Source of the DNA: Prolixibacteraceae bacterium JC049
GTDB lineage: Bacteria > Bacteroidota > Bacteroidia > Bacteroidales > Prolixibacteraceae
Reading direction: 5' to 3'
Length of the DNA stretch: 60,912 nt
Assembly: GCA_023369685.1 (NCBI GenBank)
Contig: SACZ01000012.1
Span: 1 to 60,912, forward strand
The notes under the pieces were generated by a model. It was not told the origin of the DNA, ran no database searches, and saw only the letters and a list, made by a program, of their open reading frames with translations. Numbering within the stretch: position 1 is the first letter of the stretch; each line of letters starts with the position of its first letter. A program made the translations under genes and the position numbers. Shown in pieces: positions 18,060 through 27,613 of the stretch.

Positions 18060-19535
18060 TTAATAGTTTGGATTCTGTGACCAGTTTCCACCAGAGAATT
18101 GAATCTCTTCAATTGGAACCGGGAATAATTCATGTTTTCCACTCACAAATCCATCAATTTCGTTGGCAGCTCTGTTCGTTCTAACCAAATCGAAAAAGCG
18201 ATGTCCTTCCCCCATTAATTCTACCCAACGCTCCTGATAGATAGCATCGGTTAAAGCAGCTCCTGTTAGAGTGATATTATGATTCGCATCGCCAAATGCA
18301 CGTGCACGAACCATTGAAACATATTCTTGTGCTTTTGCATCAGAAACATTTCCTCTGTTGTTTGCTTCAGCAGCCATTAACAACACATCAGAATAACGAA
18401 TTGCTCTGTAATTATTTGGGTTAGTCAAATTCAAGTCTCCTTGCGCATTGGCGCTTCTCTTACGAGGAAGGTATTTTCTATTGAAGAAGCCAGTATGCTC
18501 GTAACCTGTTGTATATTCAGCACTCTGAGCAGCAGCCCATGCTTCAATATCCAAAATAGTTACCTCTTTTCTGTTATCTCCTGGTTCGAAGGCATCTACT
18601 GCTTTCTGTGTAGGAACATTAAAACTAAAGCCAGGAGTAAAAAGTGGTCCGGTATAACCTCTAACACCACTAAAACCTACTGCTACGTTTCCTTCGCTAC
18701 ACTGCAAACATCCAAAACCAGCACCTTCAACATCGGTGTATTGAACTTCAAATACCGACTCTGTTCCATTTTCACCAGCATGTTCAAAAATGGTATCGTA
18801 ATCGCCAACCAATGTGTAAACACCCGATTGAATTACTTTCTCCAAAACGGCAGCCGATTCGGCAAATTTATCCTGATACAAGTAAGCTTTTCCTAGCAAC
18901 GCCTGAGCTGCTCCTTTAGTTACTCGTCCTGTCTCTTTCTGTGTAAGAGGAAGTGCTTCGATGGCTGATAATAAATCGGCTTCGATTTGTGCATACACAT
19001 CTTCGACAGAAGAGCGAGGCAGCTGATTCTCATCACCAAGCTTATATCTTTCATCAATTTTTAAAGGAATAGGTCCAAACCACTTCACCAACTCGAAAAG
19101 GTAATAAGCACGTAAGAAACGAACCTCTCCAATCATCATATCACGCGAGTCGAATGCTGTCTTATCCTGAAACTCCATAAAGTAGTTGCATCGCTGAACG
19201 CCTGCAAACATCCAGTTCCAAACATCACGTAGGTTACTGTTCACCGGAGTATGAATCATATCATCAATCTGTTGCCAGCCTACGACATCGGTAGCACTTT
19301 CGCCACCGCAAAGCGTATTATCTGAAGCAATTTCGCCCAGAATTACATTCACATAAGTAGACTGAAGCATATCGTAACATGCAATTAATGCATTTCTGTA
19401 ATCGTCTTCAGAATTGAAATAGTTTTCTGAATCGATTGAATACTGGGGCGACTTCTCAACGAAACTATCTGAACAAGAGAAGAAGAATACTAAAATCCCC
19501 ACTATAATAAGCTGACTATATCTTTTTGTTTTCAT
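18060..19535 (-). CDS. susD: SusD/RagB-family outer-membrane glycan-binding lipoprotein
   Basis: A 491-residue SusD homologue: lipobox FSC (Cys21), N-terminal SusD_N with the TPR-rich helical core (YLFELVKWFGPIPL, GAAQALLGKAYLYQ), and the C-terminal RagB/SusD segment ending with ERWVELMGEGHRFFDLVR, SGKHELFPVPIEEI and NPNY. SusD proteins cap the SusC barrel and present glycan to it. The gene lies 11 bp after susC. The specific ligand, beta-1,3-glucan, is inferred from the enzymes downstream. Confidence 0.95.
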   Translation of the reverse strand: MKTKRYSQLIIVGILVFFFSCSDSFVEKSPQYSIDSENYFNSEDDYRNALIACYDMLQSTYVNVILGEIASDNTLCGGESATDVVGWQQIDDMIHTPVNSNLRDVWNWMFAGVQRCNYFMEFQDKTAFDSRDMMIGEVRFLRAYYLFELVKWFGPIPLKIDERYKLGDENQLPRSSVEDVYAQIEADLLSAIEALPLTQKETGRVTKGAAQALLGKAYLYQDKFAESAAVLEKVIQSGVYTLVGDYDTIFEHAGENGTESVFEVQYTDVEGAGFGCLQCSEGNVAVGFSGVRGYTGPLFTPGFSFNVPTQKAVDAFEPGDNRKEVTILDIEAWAAAQSAEYTTGYEHTGFFNRKYLPRKRSANAQGDLNLTNPNNYRAIRYSDVLLMAAEANNRGNVSDAKAQEYVSMVRARAFGDANHNITLTGAALTDAIYQERWVELMGEGHRFFDLVRTNRAANEIDGFVSGKHELFPVPIEEIQFSGGNWSQNPNY

Positions 19536-19546
19536 CGTTCTGCGTA

Positions 19547-22500
19547 TTAAAAGTTAAGATTTAAGCCAAACGTGTAAGTTCTAGCTGCCGGATAGAATCC
19601 GTAATCAATTCCTCCTCCAATTGGAATTCCTGTAGAAGCTGCCGGATCGTAACCTTTATAATTTGTGAAAGTATACAGGTTAGAAACCGCACCGTAGAAA
19701 CGTAAGCTTTTAATTCCAAGCTTATTACTCAACGATTCTGGAATAGTATATCCTAATTGTACATTTTGAATTCTAAGGAAAGAGGCATCTTCTACGTAAT
19801 AATCAGAGAAGATGTTGTTTGCAGTAGCAGCTGTCGTTAATCGAGGAACACTATTGCTTGTTCCTTCTCCTGTCCATCGGTTAAGCGAAGTGCTCAAACG
19901 GTTTACATTTGCATTGGAACGCTCGTAGTTGCGAACCATCTCGTTTCCGATTGATGCATAAGCATAAGCAACAAAGTCGAATTGCTTATAATTGATGGAA
20001 AGGTTCAATCCCATGGTAAAATCAGGAATTGGATTTCCAATATTCGTACGATCATCGGCATTTAATTTACCATCTTTATTCACATCTACATAACGAATAT
20101 CACCAGGAGAGGCTGGTGCTCCCAAAGCTGTTTGATCAGGATGAGCATCCACTTCAGCTTGATTTTGGAAAAGACCATTGGTTTTGTAACCATAGAAATA
20201 ACCAATTGGTAAGCCTACTTCCATACGTGAAGGAGCGGGTTGTCCTACACCAAAGCTTCCACCTTCAATAAACCCTGATCCATTATTTACTTTAAGCACC
20301 TCATTCTTCAATGTGGTAAAATTGTAATTCACTTTCACAACCAAATCTTTAGCCAGCTCTTCGCGATAACCAATTGCCAGCTCTAATCCTTGGTTTCTTA
20401 CCTCTCCTGCATTTACTGTAGGACCAGCAGCTCCTGGAGCAGCAACTCCCAAAATACCTGAAACCGGGATATTTCCAATTAATAGGTCGTTGGTTGTCTT
20501 AATGAAATAATCGGCATTTAAATCCAGTTTATTGCCAAAGAACTTAAAGTCGACACCCACGTCGAACTGTTCTGACTCTTCCCATTTCACTTTTGAGTTA
20601 GGATTAGCACCAATTGCTTTTCCTTGTACCAACTTATTGTCCCAAACATAAGTAGCTTCTCCGTCTAACTGTGAAATGTATTGGTAATTGCTAATCTTAT
20701 CCGATCCCAATAAACCGTAACTAATTCTAAACTTAAAGAAGTCAAGTCCTTTAACATCTTTCATGAAACTTTCATCGGAAACCACCCACCCTAAAGTAGC
20801 TGATGGGAAATAAGCCACACTCTCTTGTGGTCCAAATTTGGTTGATGCATCACGGCGAATCATTGCTGATAACAGGTATTTGCCCATGTAGTCGTATTGC
20901 AATCGAGCAAAATATGAAAGTCTGCGCTGATCGTACGTCCATGAATTTGTAGGTTTTGAATCGCTTAAACCATTGGCCAAACTAATGTCTGCAAATTCCC
21001 ATGAATTATTAGGAATATCGAAACCTGTTGCGTCCAGGTGATCTCCCCACTCTTTAAAAATGGTAGTACCAACAGTAGCTGTTGTATGATGCTTCTCTGC
21101 AAATGTATTATCGTAAGTGATAAATGCATCGAAAGTATAATCGTTGAAGTTATCGCGCCCTTGATTTACACTACTTCTGGTTTTATCAAATACCTTCCCG
21201 CCATAATTTACAATTTTCGAGAACGATTTCGAAGTAGCATGAGCAGCATTAAAACCAATTCGTGCTGTTGCTTTCAAATGCTTCGAATATTCATAATCTA
21301 AACTGAAACTTCCATTTAGCTTTTTCAGGTTATAATCGTTATAGGTATCAGCAATTTGAGCCAAAGGATTGATAATCTCAATTCCCAATGTCGTAGGTGC
21401 TAAAAAGTAAGTTCCATCATTATTTCGAACAGGCATTGTCGATGGCATATTCAATGCATTAAACAGTACCGAACCTAAACCATTCTCGTTAATCGATTTT
21501 CTTTTGAAATAGGTATAAATAATTGATGACTTCAGTTTGAACTTATCGGAAAGATCTACTCCTAAATTCAATTTTGCAGTGTTACGTTTATACCCCGATT
21601 TATCTTTCCCTACAATACCTTTCTGATCCAAGTCAGAAGCACTAAAAGCATAAACGACTTTTTCTGATCCACCAGATACGCTTATGCTATTATTATATAT
21701 AGGAGCTGTTGAGAATACTTCATTTTGCCAATTTGTTCCTTTACCTAAGTTACTGATATTGGTAAATGGCAAATCTTGTCCGTTTACGGCATAACTTTCA
21801 TTCAACAGAACCGCATATTCTGTAGCATTTAGTACAGGAAGCTTTCTGGTAGTTTCCTGAATACCCAATGAACTGTTCACCGCAATTTTAACCGGACTAT
21901 TCTTTCTTCCTGTTTTTGTAGTAACTAAAATAATACCATTGGCACCTACTGTTCCGTAGATAGCTGCCTGTGCATCTTTTAACACAGTAATGGTAGCAAT
22001 ATCGTCTGGGTTGATAGTCGACAGGTCGCCTTGGTAACCGTCGATAATTACTACAGGCGAAGCATCTCCATTGGTTGAAATACCTCTAATTCGAATATCC
22101 AAACCTGCACCGGGGGCACCTGAAGCTGAGCTAACCACCACACCTGCAGTGGTTCCTTGTAAAGCTTGCTCAGCTTTTACCGGTTTTAATGCCTCAATTG
22201 TTTTACTATCCACAATTGAAACCGCGCCAGTTACATCTCTTTTTTTCTGAGTACCATAACCAACTACAATAACCTCATCTAGTCCTTGTGTCTCGGTAAC
22301 CAGTTTAATATCAATAATTCTTTGATTGGTAACTTTCACCTCTTGCGATTCATATCCAATAAATGAAAAGAGAAGTACCATATCTTTTGATACCTCAATT
22401 GAATATTTCCCGTCAAGATCGGTGGTAGTTCCTTGAGTTGTACCTTTCAATACAACTGAAGCAAACGGAATAGGTTCTCCTCCATCATCGGAGGTAACTG

Positions 22501-22579
22501 TTCCACTAACCACAAACTTTTGAGCATATGTATTTAAACAAAAGAATGCGAGAAATAAAAACAAGATATTTTTTTTCAT
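19547..22579 (-). CDS. susC: SusC/RagA-family TonB-dependent transporter
   Basis: A 1010-residue outer-membrane transporter. Signal peptide (residues 1-19), carboxypeptidase-regulatory-like domain (about 22-98, with FASVVLKGTTQGTTTDLDGKY), TonB box DEVIVVGYG (101-109), plug (about 115-235, SGAPGAGLDIRIRGISTNG) and a 22-strand-type barrel ending in NLNF with terminal Phe. No N-terminal STN signalling domain is present, so control is not by an anti-sigma pair. It is the first structural gene of the glucan PUL and should import laminari-oligosaccharides with SusD. Confidence 0.96.
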   Translation of the reverse strand: MKKNILFLFLAFFCLNTYAQKFVVSGTVTSDDGGEPIPFASVVLKGTTQGTTTDLDGKYSIEVSKDMVLLFSFIGYESQEVKVTNQRIIDIKLVTETQGLDEVIVVGYGTQKKRDVTGAVSIVDSKTIEALKPVKAEQALQGTTAGVVVSSASGAPGAGLDIRIRGISTNGDASPVVIIDGYQGDLSTINPDDIATITVLKDAQAAIYGTVGANGIILVTTKTGRKNSPVKIAVNSSLGIQETTRKLPVLNATEYAVLLNESYAVNGQDLPFTNISNLGKGTNWQNEVFSTAPIYNNSISVSGGSEKVVYAFSASDLDQKGIVGKDKSGYKRNTAKLNLGVDLSDKFKLKSSIIYTYFKRKSINENGLGSVLFNALNMPSTMPVRNNDGTYFLAPTTLGIEIINPLAQIADTYNDYNLKKLNGSFSLDYEYSKHLKATARIGFNAAHATSKSFSKIVNYGGKVFDKTRSSVNQGRDNFNDYTFDAFITYDNTFAEKHHTTATVGTTIFKEWGDHLDATGFDIPNNSWEFADISLANGLSDSKPTNSWTYDQRRLSYFARLQYDYMGKYLLSAMIRRDASTKFGPQESVAYFPSATLGWVVSDESFMKDVKGLDFFKFRISYGLLGSDKISNYQYISQLDGEATYVWDNKLVQGKAIGANPNSKVKWEESEQFDVGVDFKFFGNKLDLNADYFIKTTNDLLIGNIPVSGILGVAAPGAAGPTVNAGEVRNQGLELAIGYREELAKDLVVKVNYNFTTLKNEVLKVNNGSGFIEGGSFGVGQPAPSRMEVGLPIGYFYGYKTNGLFQNQAEVDAHPDQTALGAPASPGDIRYVDVNKDGKLNADDRTNIGNPIPDFTMGLNLSINYKQFDFVAYAYASIGNEMVRNYERSNANVNRLSTSLNRWTGEGTSNSVPRLTTAATANNIFSDYYVEDASFLRIQNVQLGYTIPESLSNKLGIKSLRFYGAVSNLYTFTNYKGYDPAASTGIPIGGGIDYGFYPAARTYTFGLNLNF

Positions 22580-23018
22580 AACTCGATTATTAAATTAGAC
22601 TCTCATCAACGTTTCGTGTTGGCCAAACCACGAATTACGTTGTACAATTATACGGGGCAACTCACAAAAAGTGTTAAAAAGTGTTACATCACAACTACTA
22701 CAATCACTATTTTTCAATACATCATTACTACATCATTTGAAAAACAACAGACAATAAGTAATTGATTATTTGCAACTAACACTTTTCATATAGCATCAGC
22801 CAAATACATCAATGCTTAAATTCAATATACTACCAGATAATAGGAAGAAGAAGTTATATTCATGAAAATGCTATTGTATTCATGAATTAAATATGATAAC
22901 AAGAGTAGTAGTAATCTTGTTTAAATGGAATAATTAAATGATCCAGAATGTTTAAAATTATAAACAATAATAAATGAACTGTCAAAAACAAAGTAGTTCT
23001 TACATTTCTGAAATCGAA
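22580..23018 (-). promoter_or_regulatory. PUL regulatory region with tandem 10-bp repeats upstream of susC
   Basis: This 439-bp gap lies between the regulator gene and susC, both on the minus strand. Read on the minus strand, TATAATTG (22645-22652) is a 7 of 8 match to the -7 box TAnnTTTG. Directly upstream of it the plus strand holds AAAAAGTGTT twice in exact tandem (22666-22685), one helical turn apart; a third AAAAGTGTT lies inverted at 22778-22786. The layout, direct repeats abutting the promoter, suits an activator site, perhaps for the regulator encoded just upstream. A clear -33 box was not found, and the rest of the gap is AT-rich without a gene. Confidence 0.5.
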
Positions 23019-25937
23019 TTATATCTTCAATAGAAAGTCAATTAGATTATCGTCTCTATCCAACTCCAGCTTTTTCCTTAATCGATAGCGACTAATTTCT
23101 ACTCCACGAACAGAGATATTCATCAAGGGAGCAATTTCTTTGGTCGAAAGATTCATTCTTAAGTAAGCACAAAGTTTCAAGTCTTTCGGGGTTAATTGAG
23201 GAAACTCTTTTCTGATTTTCTTAAGAAAATCTTCATGTACCTGATCGAAGTGGATAGCAAACTGTTCCCAATCTTGCTCGCTACTAAATTCTCCATCAAT
23301 GGTTCGAATTAGTTTTCTGATCTGAACCATTGCCGTTGGATCTTTTATTTTTTTCAGTGCATTTTTGAGCTCCCCTACTGTTTGAGTAAGCACTTCGTTT
23401 TTATGAATGATATTCATTGTAGAACTGGCCAGCTCTCTGTTTTTAAATTCCACCTCATTCCGAAGTTTATCATTTCGAAGCTTTATAATCTCTTTTTCGG
23501 CTCTTAGATTTTCTTCTCTAAACTCTCTCTCCTGTCTTAGTAACTCCTGTTCCTGTTTCTCTTCCAGATGTACCCTTACTTTCTTCATACGAAAACGCAC
23601 AGTAATTGCCACGATGACAACCACTAGAAATCCAAACAGTATATAAATAAAGTAGGCTGTATTACTTCTATACCAAGGCGGAAGTACTGTAAAATAGAAA
23701 CGATCAACAGACGATTCCACGCCATACTCATTTCGGGCTAAAACTTCGAAAGTATAATCTCCTTCATGCAAGTTGGTATATTCCTTTCTTGTTTTCTTTT
23801 CCCAACGAGTAATCTCATTTTCAAAACCAACTAACTTTACCAGATACTCTACTTTCTGACTACTATAATCTTTGGGCGAGCTATAAATAAACTGAATGGC
23901 GTTATTTCTAAATGGAATATCTACCCTATTATCTTTTTGACCAACAACACTATTGTCGTGCCCTCCAAAGAAAATAATGGAATCGCTTTTGGCAGATGTT
24001 ACTCTAACTTCTCGGATTAAAGTTTTAAACAGTAAATCGTAGCGTTTATGTACCTGCGGGTTATAATGTACAAATCCATTCTCGCGTCCAATAAAAATGT
24101 TCTGTTCATCCACCACATTAACATTGGCAAATGCATCGAGGAAACCACCTTTTAAAGACGCAAATGGTTGACGAATCACATCGTAGGAATTATCTACCTG
24201 TAATTTCATCAATCCCAGACTTTGTCCTTGAAAGAACCATATATCACCATTGGCTTGCTCATACATTTTATGCACAGTTTCTCCCTGTCCCAGCAATTTA
24301 TTGTAAAACGAATTCTCTTGAATTTTATCCAGCTCCGGGACATATTTGTAAAAACCACCATTGGTAAAGAATAGTGTTTCACCACGTAAACGAGCTACAT
24401 TTATATTCAAATTCGAAGGAAACCCTTTGTCCTCTCCGTAAAACTTGACATTCAGACATGAGTCGAGTTGCTGATTCAGCTCAATTCGAAATACTCCTTT
24501 ATAGCCATGGCACATCCACAAAGTCCGATCGTTTTCCCAGATAATCTCTCTGGATGATTCATTAAACCCTTTTATCTTCGATTTAAACTGCCATTTATTA
24601 TTCACTTTCTCGAAAAGTACCAGACCATTATATGTGCCTCCCACCATTAAAGAGGGTTCCTTGGCACTTTGCAGATATTTCCAGCCACCTTTCTCATTTG
24701 ATATTAACTGAGCAGTAGCTCCTTCTATTAAATAAGTTCCATTGTTATGACCACAAATTAAACTTCCCCCTATTTGCTGTAAACTCCAGACTTGCCCAGC
24801 AGTGTTTTTCACCAGCTTAAATCGACAATCTTTACATGCAATGTCACTGTCGAACTGATACTTACTTACAAATAATCCCATGTTAGTACCTAAATAGAGG
24901 TGGCCATTATGGTAGATTGAACAATACCCTGCACCAAAATCTCTGTCATTTGGGAAAGTCGAAATCGGCGAACTTATTTCCACATAATCAATTCCATTGT
25001 CCAGCCCTAACCAGAGATTCTGCTCATTGTCTTTAAACAAACTTAATATGGTGTTATTTTGCAATCCATATTTCTTATTAATATGCTGAATAAGTTGACC
25101 ATTCTTATTAATAATAAATAGTCCATCTCGTACTGATCCTATAGCCAACAATTCACTACTTAGCTCTACGGCACTAAACATCTGAGCATCCATCAACTCT
25201 TTATCGATTGGCTTTTCCCATGGCTTTATTTCGGTACCATTACTTACATAAAACCCATGTTGAGCAGTGGCAATCAGCAATCTAGTTTTTCCTTGAGGAA
25301 ACATTCCTACCACCTCCTTATTGGCCAATAATTCACCATCATTCACCAAAGTGAAGTTCTGCCCTTTCAACTGATGTAGTCCAAGTTTAGGTATCATCAC
25401 ATAAAGCGACTCATTAACGTTAAATGCATAATGAAATGTATTCCCGTTCTTCAATACCGAAAATTTTCCATCCCGGTAATAAAATATTTTACTGAATGTA
25501 TGAAACAGGATTCCATTTCGATATGGAATTATTTGCCAAACCTCTTCAAAATCCCTATCCTCCTCTGGTATTGATTGAATTAATGAATGGTAAACTTTAT
25601 TCCCCTTTTCATCCGACTTCAGATAACCTAACTCATTGTAGGCCCCCACATAAATCTGATCGTTTTTGTCCACAAATAACGAACGAACCACCGATCCGTT
25701 GGGCATTCCAATAATTCGCCAGTTATTTCCATCGTATTCTAGTACGCCGTTGTTATTAGCGAAATAAACCATACCATTGGATAGCTCAGCAACATCCCAG
25801 TTTTGAGTTCCGGCATTATATAAACTTCTTGGATAGTTTTTGATAAAAGGAATTCCCTGATTTTTCACCTTCCCGAAGGCTGCAATATCAAAACAAAGTA
25901 GCAGTATGAGTATATATAAGTAGCTTCTCAAAGTCAA
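23019..25937 (-). CDS. Membrane-bound Y_Y_Y/two-component-propeller regulator with LuxR-like HTH (PUL activator)
   Basis: A 972-residue one-component sensor. Signal segment (1-22), periplasmic propeller repeats (about 30-680, with units such as LSLFKDNEQNLWLGLDNGID), a Y_Y_Y domain (about 690-755, YTNLHEGDYTFEVLARNEYG), one membrane span (about 760-780), a coiled coil (about 790-860), and a C-terminal helix-turn-helix of LuxR/GerE look (about 910-972: LTPKDLKLCAYLRMNLSTKEIAPLM). It has no kinase or receiver domain, so the DNA-binding part would act from the membrane. It is upstream of susC on the same strand. By analogy with HTCS and SusR-type regulators it should bind glucan fragments in the periplasm and switch on the locus. 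Confidence 0.87.
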   Translation of the reverse strand: MTLRSYLYILILLLCFDIAAFGKVKNQGIPFIKNYPRSLYNAGTQNWDVAELSNGMVYFANNNGVLEYDGNNWRIIGMPNGSVVRSLFVDKNDQIYVGAYNELGYLKSDEKGNKVYHSLIQSIPEEDRDFEEVWQIIPYRNGILFHTFSKIFYYRDGKFSVLKNGNTFHYAFNVNESLYVMIPKLGLHQLKGQNFTLVNDGELLANKEVVGMFPQGKTRLLIATAQHGFYVSNGTEIKPWEKPIDKELMDAQMFSAVELSSELLAIGSVRDGLFIINKNGQLIQHINKKYGLQNNTILSLFKDNEQNLWLGLDNGIDYVEISSPISTFPNDRDFGAGYCSIYHNGHLYLGTNMGLFVSKYQFDSDIACKDCRFKLVKNTAGQVWSLQQIGGSLICGHNNGTYLIEGATAQLISNEKGGWKYLQSAKEPSLMVGGTYNGLVLFEKVNNKWQFKSKIKGFNESSREIIWENDRTLWMCHGYKGVFRIELNQQLDSCLNVKFYGEDKGFPSNLNINVARLRGETLFFTNGGFYKYVPELDKIQENSFYNKLLGQGETVHKMYEQANGDIWFFQGQSLGLMKLQVDNSYDVIRQPFASLKGGFLDAFANVNVVDEQNIFIGRENGFVHYNPQVHKRYDLLFKTLIREVRVTSAKSDSIIFFGGHDNSVVGQKDNRVDIPFRNNAIQFIYSSPKDYSSQKVEYLVKLVGFENEITRWEKKTRKEYTNLHEGDYTFEVLARNEYGVESSVDRFYFTVLPPWYRSNTAYFIYILFGFLVVVIVAITVRFRMKKVRVHLEEKQEQELLRQEREFREENLRAEKEIIKLRNDKLRNEVEFKNRELASSTMNIIHKNEVLTQTVGELKNALKKIKDPTAMVQIRKLIRTIDGEFSSEQDWEQFAIHFDQVHEDFLKKIRKEFPQLTPKDLKLCAYLRMNLSTKEIAPLMNISVRGVEISRYRLRKKLELDRDDNLIDFLLKI

Positions 25938-26066
25938 CAGTTTTAGTTCTACCTAAATTTAAAGGGATTGACATGAAAAAGCAAAACAATTGATTAGTTA
26001 ATTATAACTCTCTCATCAACTAATATTTTAGTTATAGATTATTACTGTTTTCTACTCAGATAAAAA

Positions 26067-26945
26067 TCATTCGTTGATTCTTTTTATCACAGGATTGAAA
26101 GCTTTAGAGGCAACTACAATATGATCTCCTATATTCAATGCCTCGACCTCTTTCTCATCGGCTACAATTCGAACAATATTAGAGTCGATTAAAATGGTAA
26201 CAACATAAACAACGTCTTCTTTTTGGATATTAAGCACTTGCCCTGTAAACTGAAACTTGCCACTCAGATGATTAGAGGTAAATAATTCCAACGGTTTTCC
26301 TGCTCGAATTATCTTCCCATTATCCAATTCCACCACTCTATCAGATAGCTTAACTACTTCAGCAACATCATGGCTAATTAATATTGTGGTAAGTTGAAAG
26401 TGCTTATGTATTTTCAGGATATAATCTTGTAGCTTATTTCTCATTTTATTGTCTAAAGCTGATAAGGGCTCATCCAACAATAAAAGTTTCGGCTTAGCCA
26501 CTAATGCTCTGGCTAAAGCAACACGCTGTTTCTGCCCTCCTGAGAGTGTTTCTGGTTTTCTATTTTGTAGTTCCCCCAATTCCATCATCTCAATCAACTC
26601 CTGAACGATTGATGCCTCGGCTTTCTTAGGCAATGCAAATAGTAAGTTCTCTTTCACTGTCATATTGGGAAAAAGCATGTAATCCTGAAATACCATTCCC
26701 ACCTCTCGTTTTTGAGGTTTCCAGTCTACTCTATCTGCTTTATTAAACCAAATTTCGCCGTCCAATGCAATGGTTCCATCATCGGGCTCCATTAAGCCGC
26801 ATAGCATTCTAAGAATAGATGTCTTTCCTGCTCCCGATTGCCCATAAATAGTGATGAACTCTCCTTTTTCAATAGACAGGTCTACATCCAGGAACATTTC
26901 CCCACCTGGAGCCAATAACTTTTTTGTCAATCGAAACTCAATCAT
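26067..26945 (-). CDS. modC: Molybdate ABC transporter ATP-binding protein
   Basis: A 292-residue ABC ATPase: Walker A GQSGAGKTS (35-43), Q-loop FQDYMLFP, signature LSGGQKQR (134-141), Walker B LLLLDEP (154-160) and switch His in LISHDVAEV. A C-terminal TOBE/Mop-like domain (about 225-292) follows, as in ModC. It overlaps modB by 4 bp and closes the mod operon. The specificity for molybdate or tungstate comes from the whole operon, especially the ModA-like protein and the extra Mop protein. Confidence 0.9.
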   Translation of the reverse strand: MIEFRLTKKLLAPGGEMFLDVDLSIEKGEFITIYGQSGAGKTSILRMLCGLMEPDDGTIALDGEIWFNKADRVDWKPQKREVGMVFQDYMLFPNMTVKENLLFALPKKAEASIVQELIEMMELGELQNRKPETLSGGQKQRVALARALVAKPKLLLLDEPLSALDNKMRNKLQDYILKIHKHFQLTTILISHDVAEVVKLSDRVVELDNGKIIRAGKPLELFTSNHLSGKFQFTGQVLNIQKEDVVYVVTILIDSNIVRIVADEKEVEALNIGDHIVVASKAFNPVIKRINE

Positions 26946-27613
26946 CTAAACCATCTTTTTACATAACCACCATTTACTAAATAGACCACCAATAATATCG
27001 AAAAAGTTATTCCGAAAAGTATCAGCGAATAGGTATTGGCTACATTATAATTCAAAGCTTCCACCTGATCGTATATGGCAATGGAGGCTACTCTTGTTTT
27101 CTCCGGAATGTTTCCACCAATCATAAGCACTACTCCAAACTCGCCAATGGTATGAGCAAAAGCCAAAACCAAACCGGTCAATAATGCGGGTTTAATATTG
27201 GGTAATAATACGCGAAGTAGTGTCGTGATTCTCGATTTTCCCATTACATAAGCAGTTTCTTTCAATCCTTTGGGTAAGTTCGAAAAACCAGCTTGAATAG
27301 GATGCACCATAAAAGGTAAACTGTAGATAACAGATGCGAAGACCAGTCCTTCAAATGAAAAAATCAATCGGAGTCCCAGATATTCATTCAGCCAACTTCC
27401 AATGGCATTGGCCGGGCTAAACACTACCAGCAAGTAGAAGCCGATAACCGTTGGAGGCAAAACAATGGGCATACTAACCAAGGTTTCAATAATTGGTTTC
27501 AATCTGCTTTTACTATAAGCTAACCAATATGCAAGTGGTATGCCTACCAATAATAAAACAACTGTGGTAACAGTAGCCAACTTGAAAGTCAATATTAATG
27601 GATCAATATTCAT
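26942..27613 (-). CDS. modB: Molybdate ABC transporter permease
   Basis: A 223-residue permease with about 5 membrane segments and the BPD_transp_1 EAA loop (ETAYVMGKSRITTLLRVLLPNIKPALLTG in two parts), plus the ModB-typical AHTIGEFGVVLMIGG segment. It overlaps the Mop-domain gene upstream by 11 bp and modC by 4 bp, so translation is probably coupled. It acts in the inner membrane with ModC and the ModA-like protein. Confidence 0.92.
   Translation of the reverse strand: MNIDPLILTFKLATVTTVVLLLVGIPLAYWLAYSKSRLKPIIETLVSMPIVLPPTVIGFYLLVVFSPANAIGSWLNEYLGLRLIFSFEGLVFASVIYSLPFMVHPIQAGFSNLPKGLKETAYVMGKSRITTLLRVLLPNIKPALLTGLVLAFAHTIGEFGVVLMIGGNIPEKTRVASIAIYDQVEALNYNVANTYSLILFGITFSILLVVYLVNGGYVKRWFR

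Noticed and set aside
22858-22886. ATTCATGAA repeated at 22858 and 22878, 20 bp apart
   Set aside because: Short and in very AT-rich DNA; two chance copies are likely, and it is far from the likely promoter.
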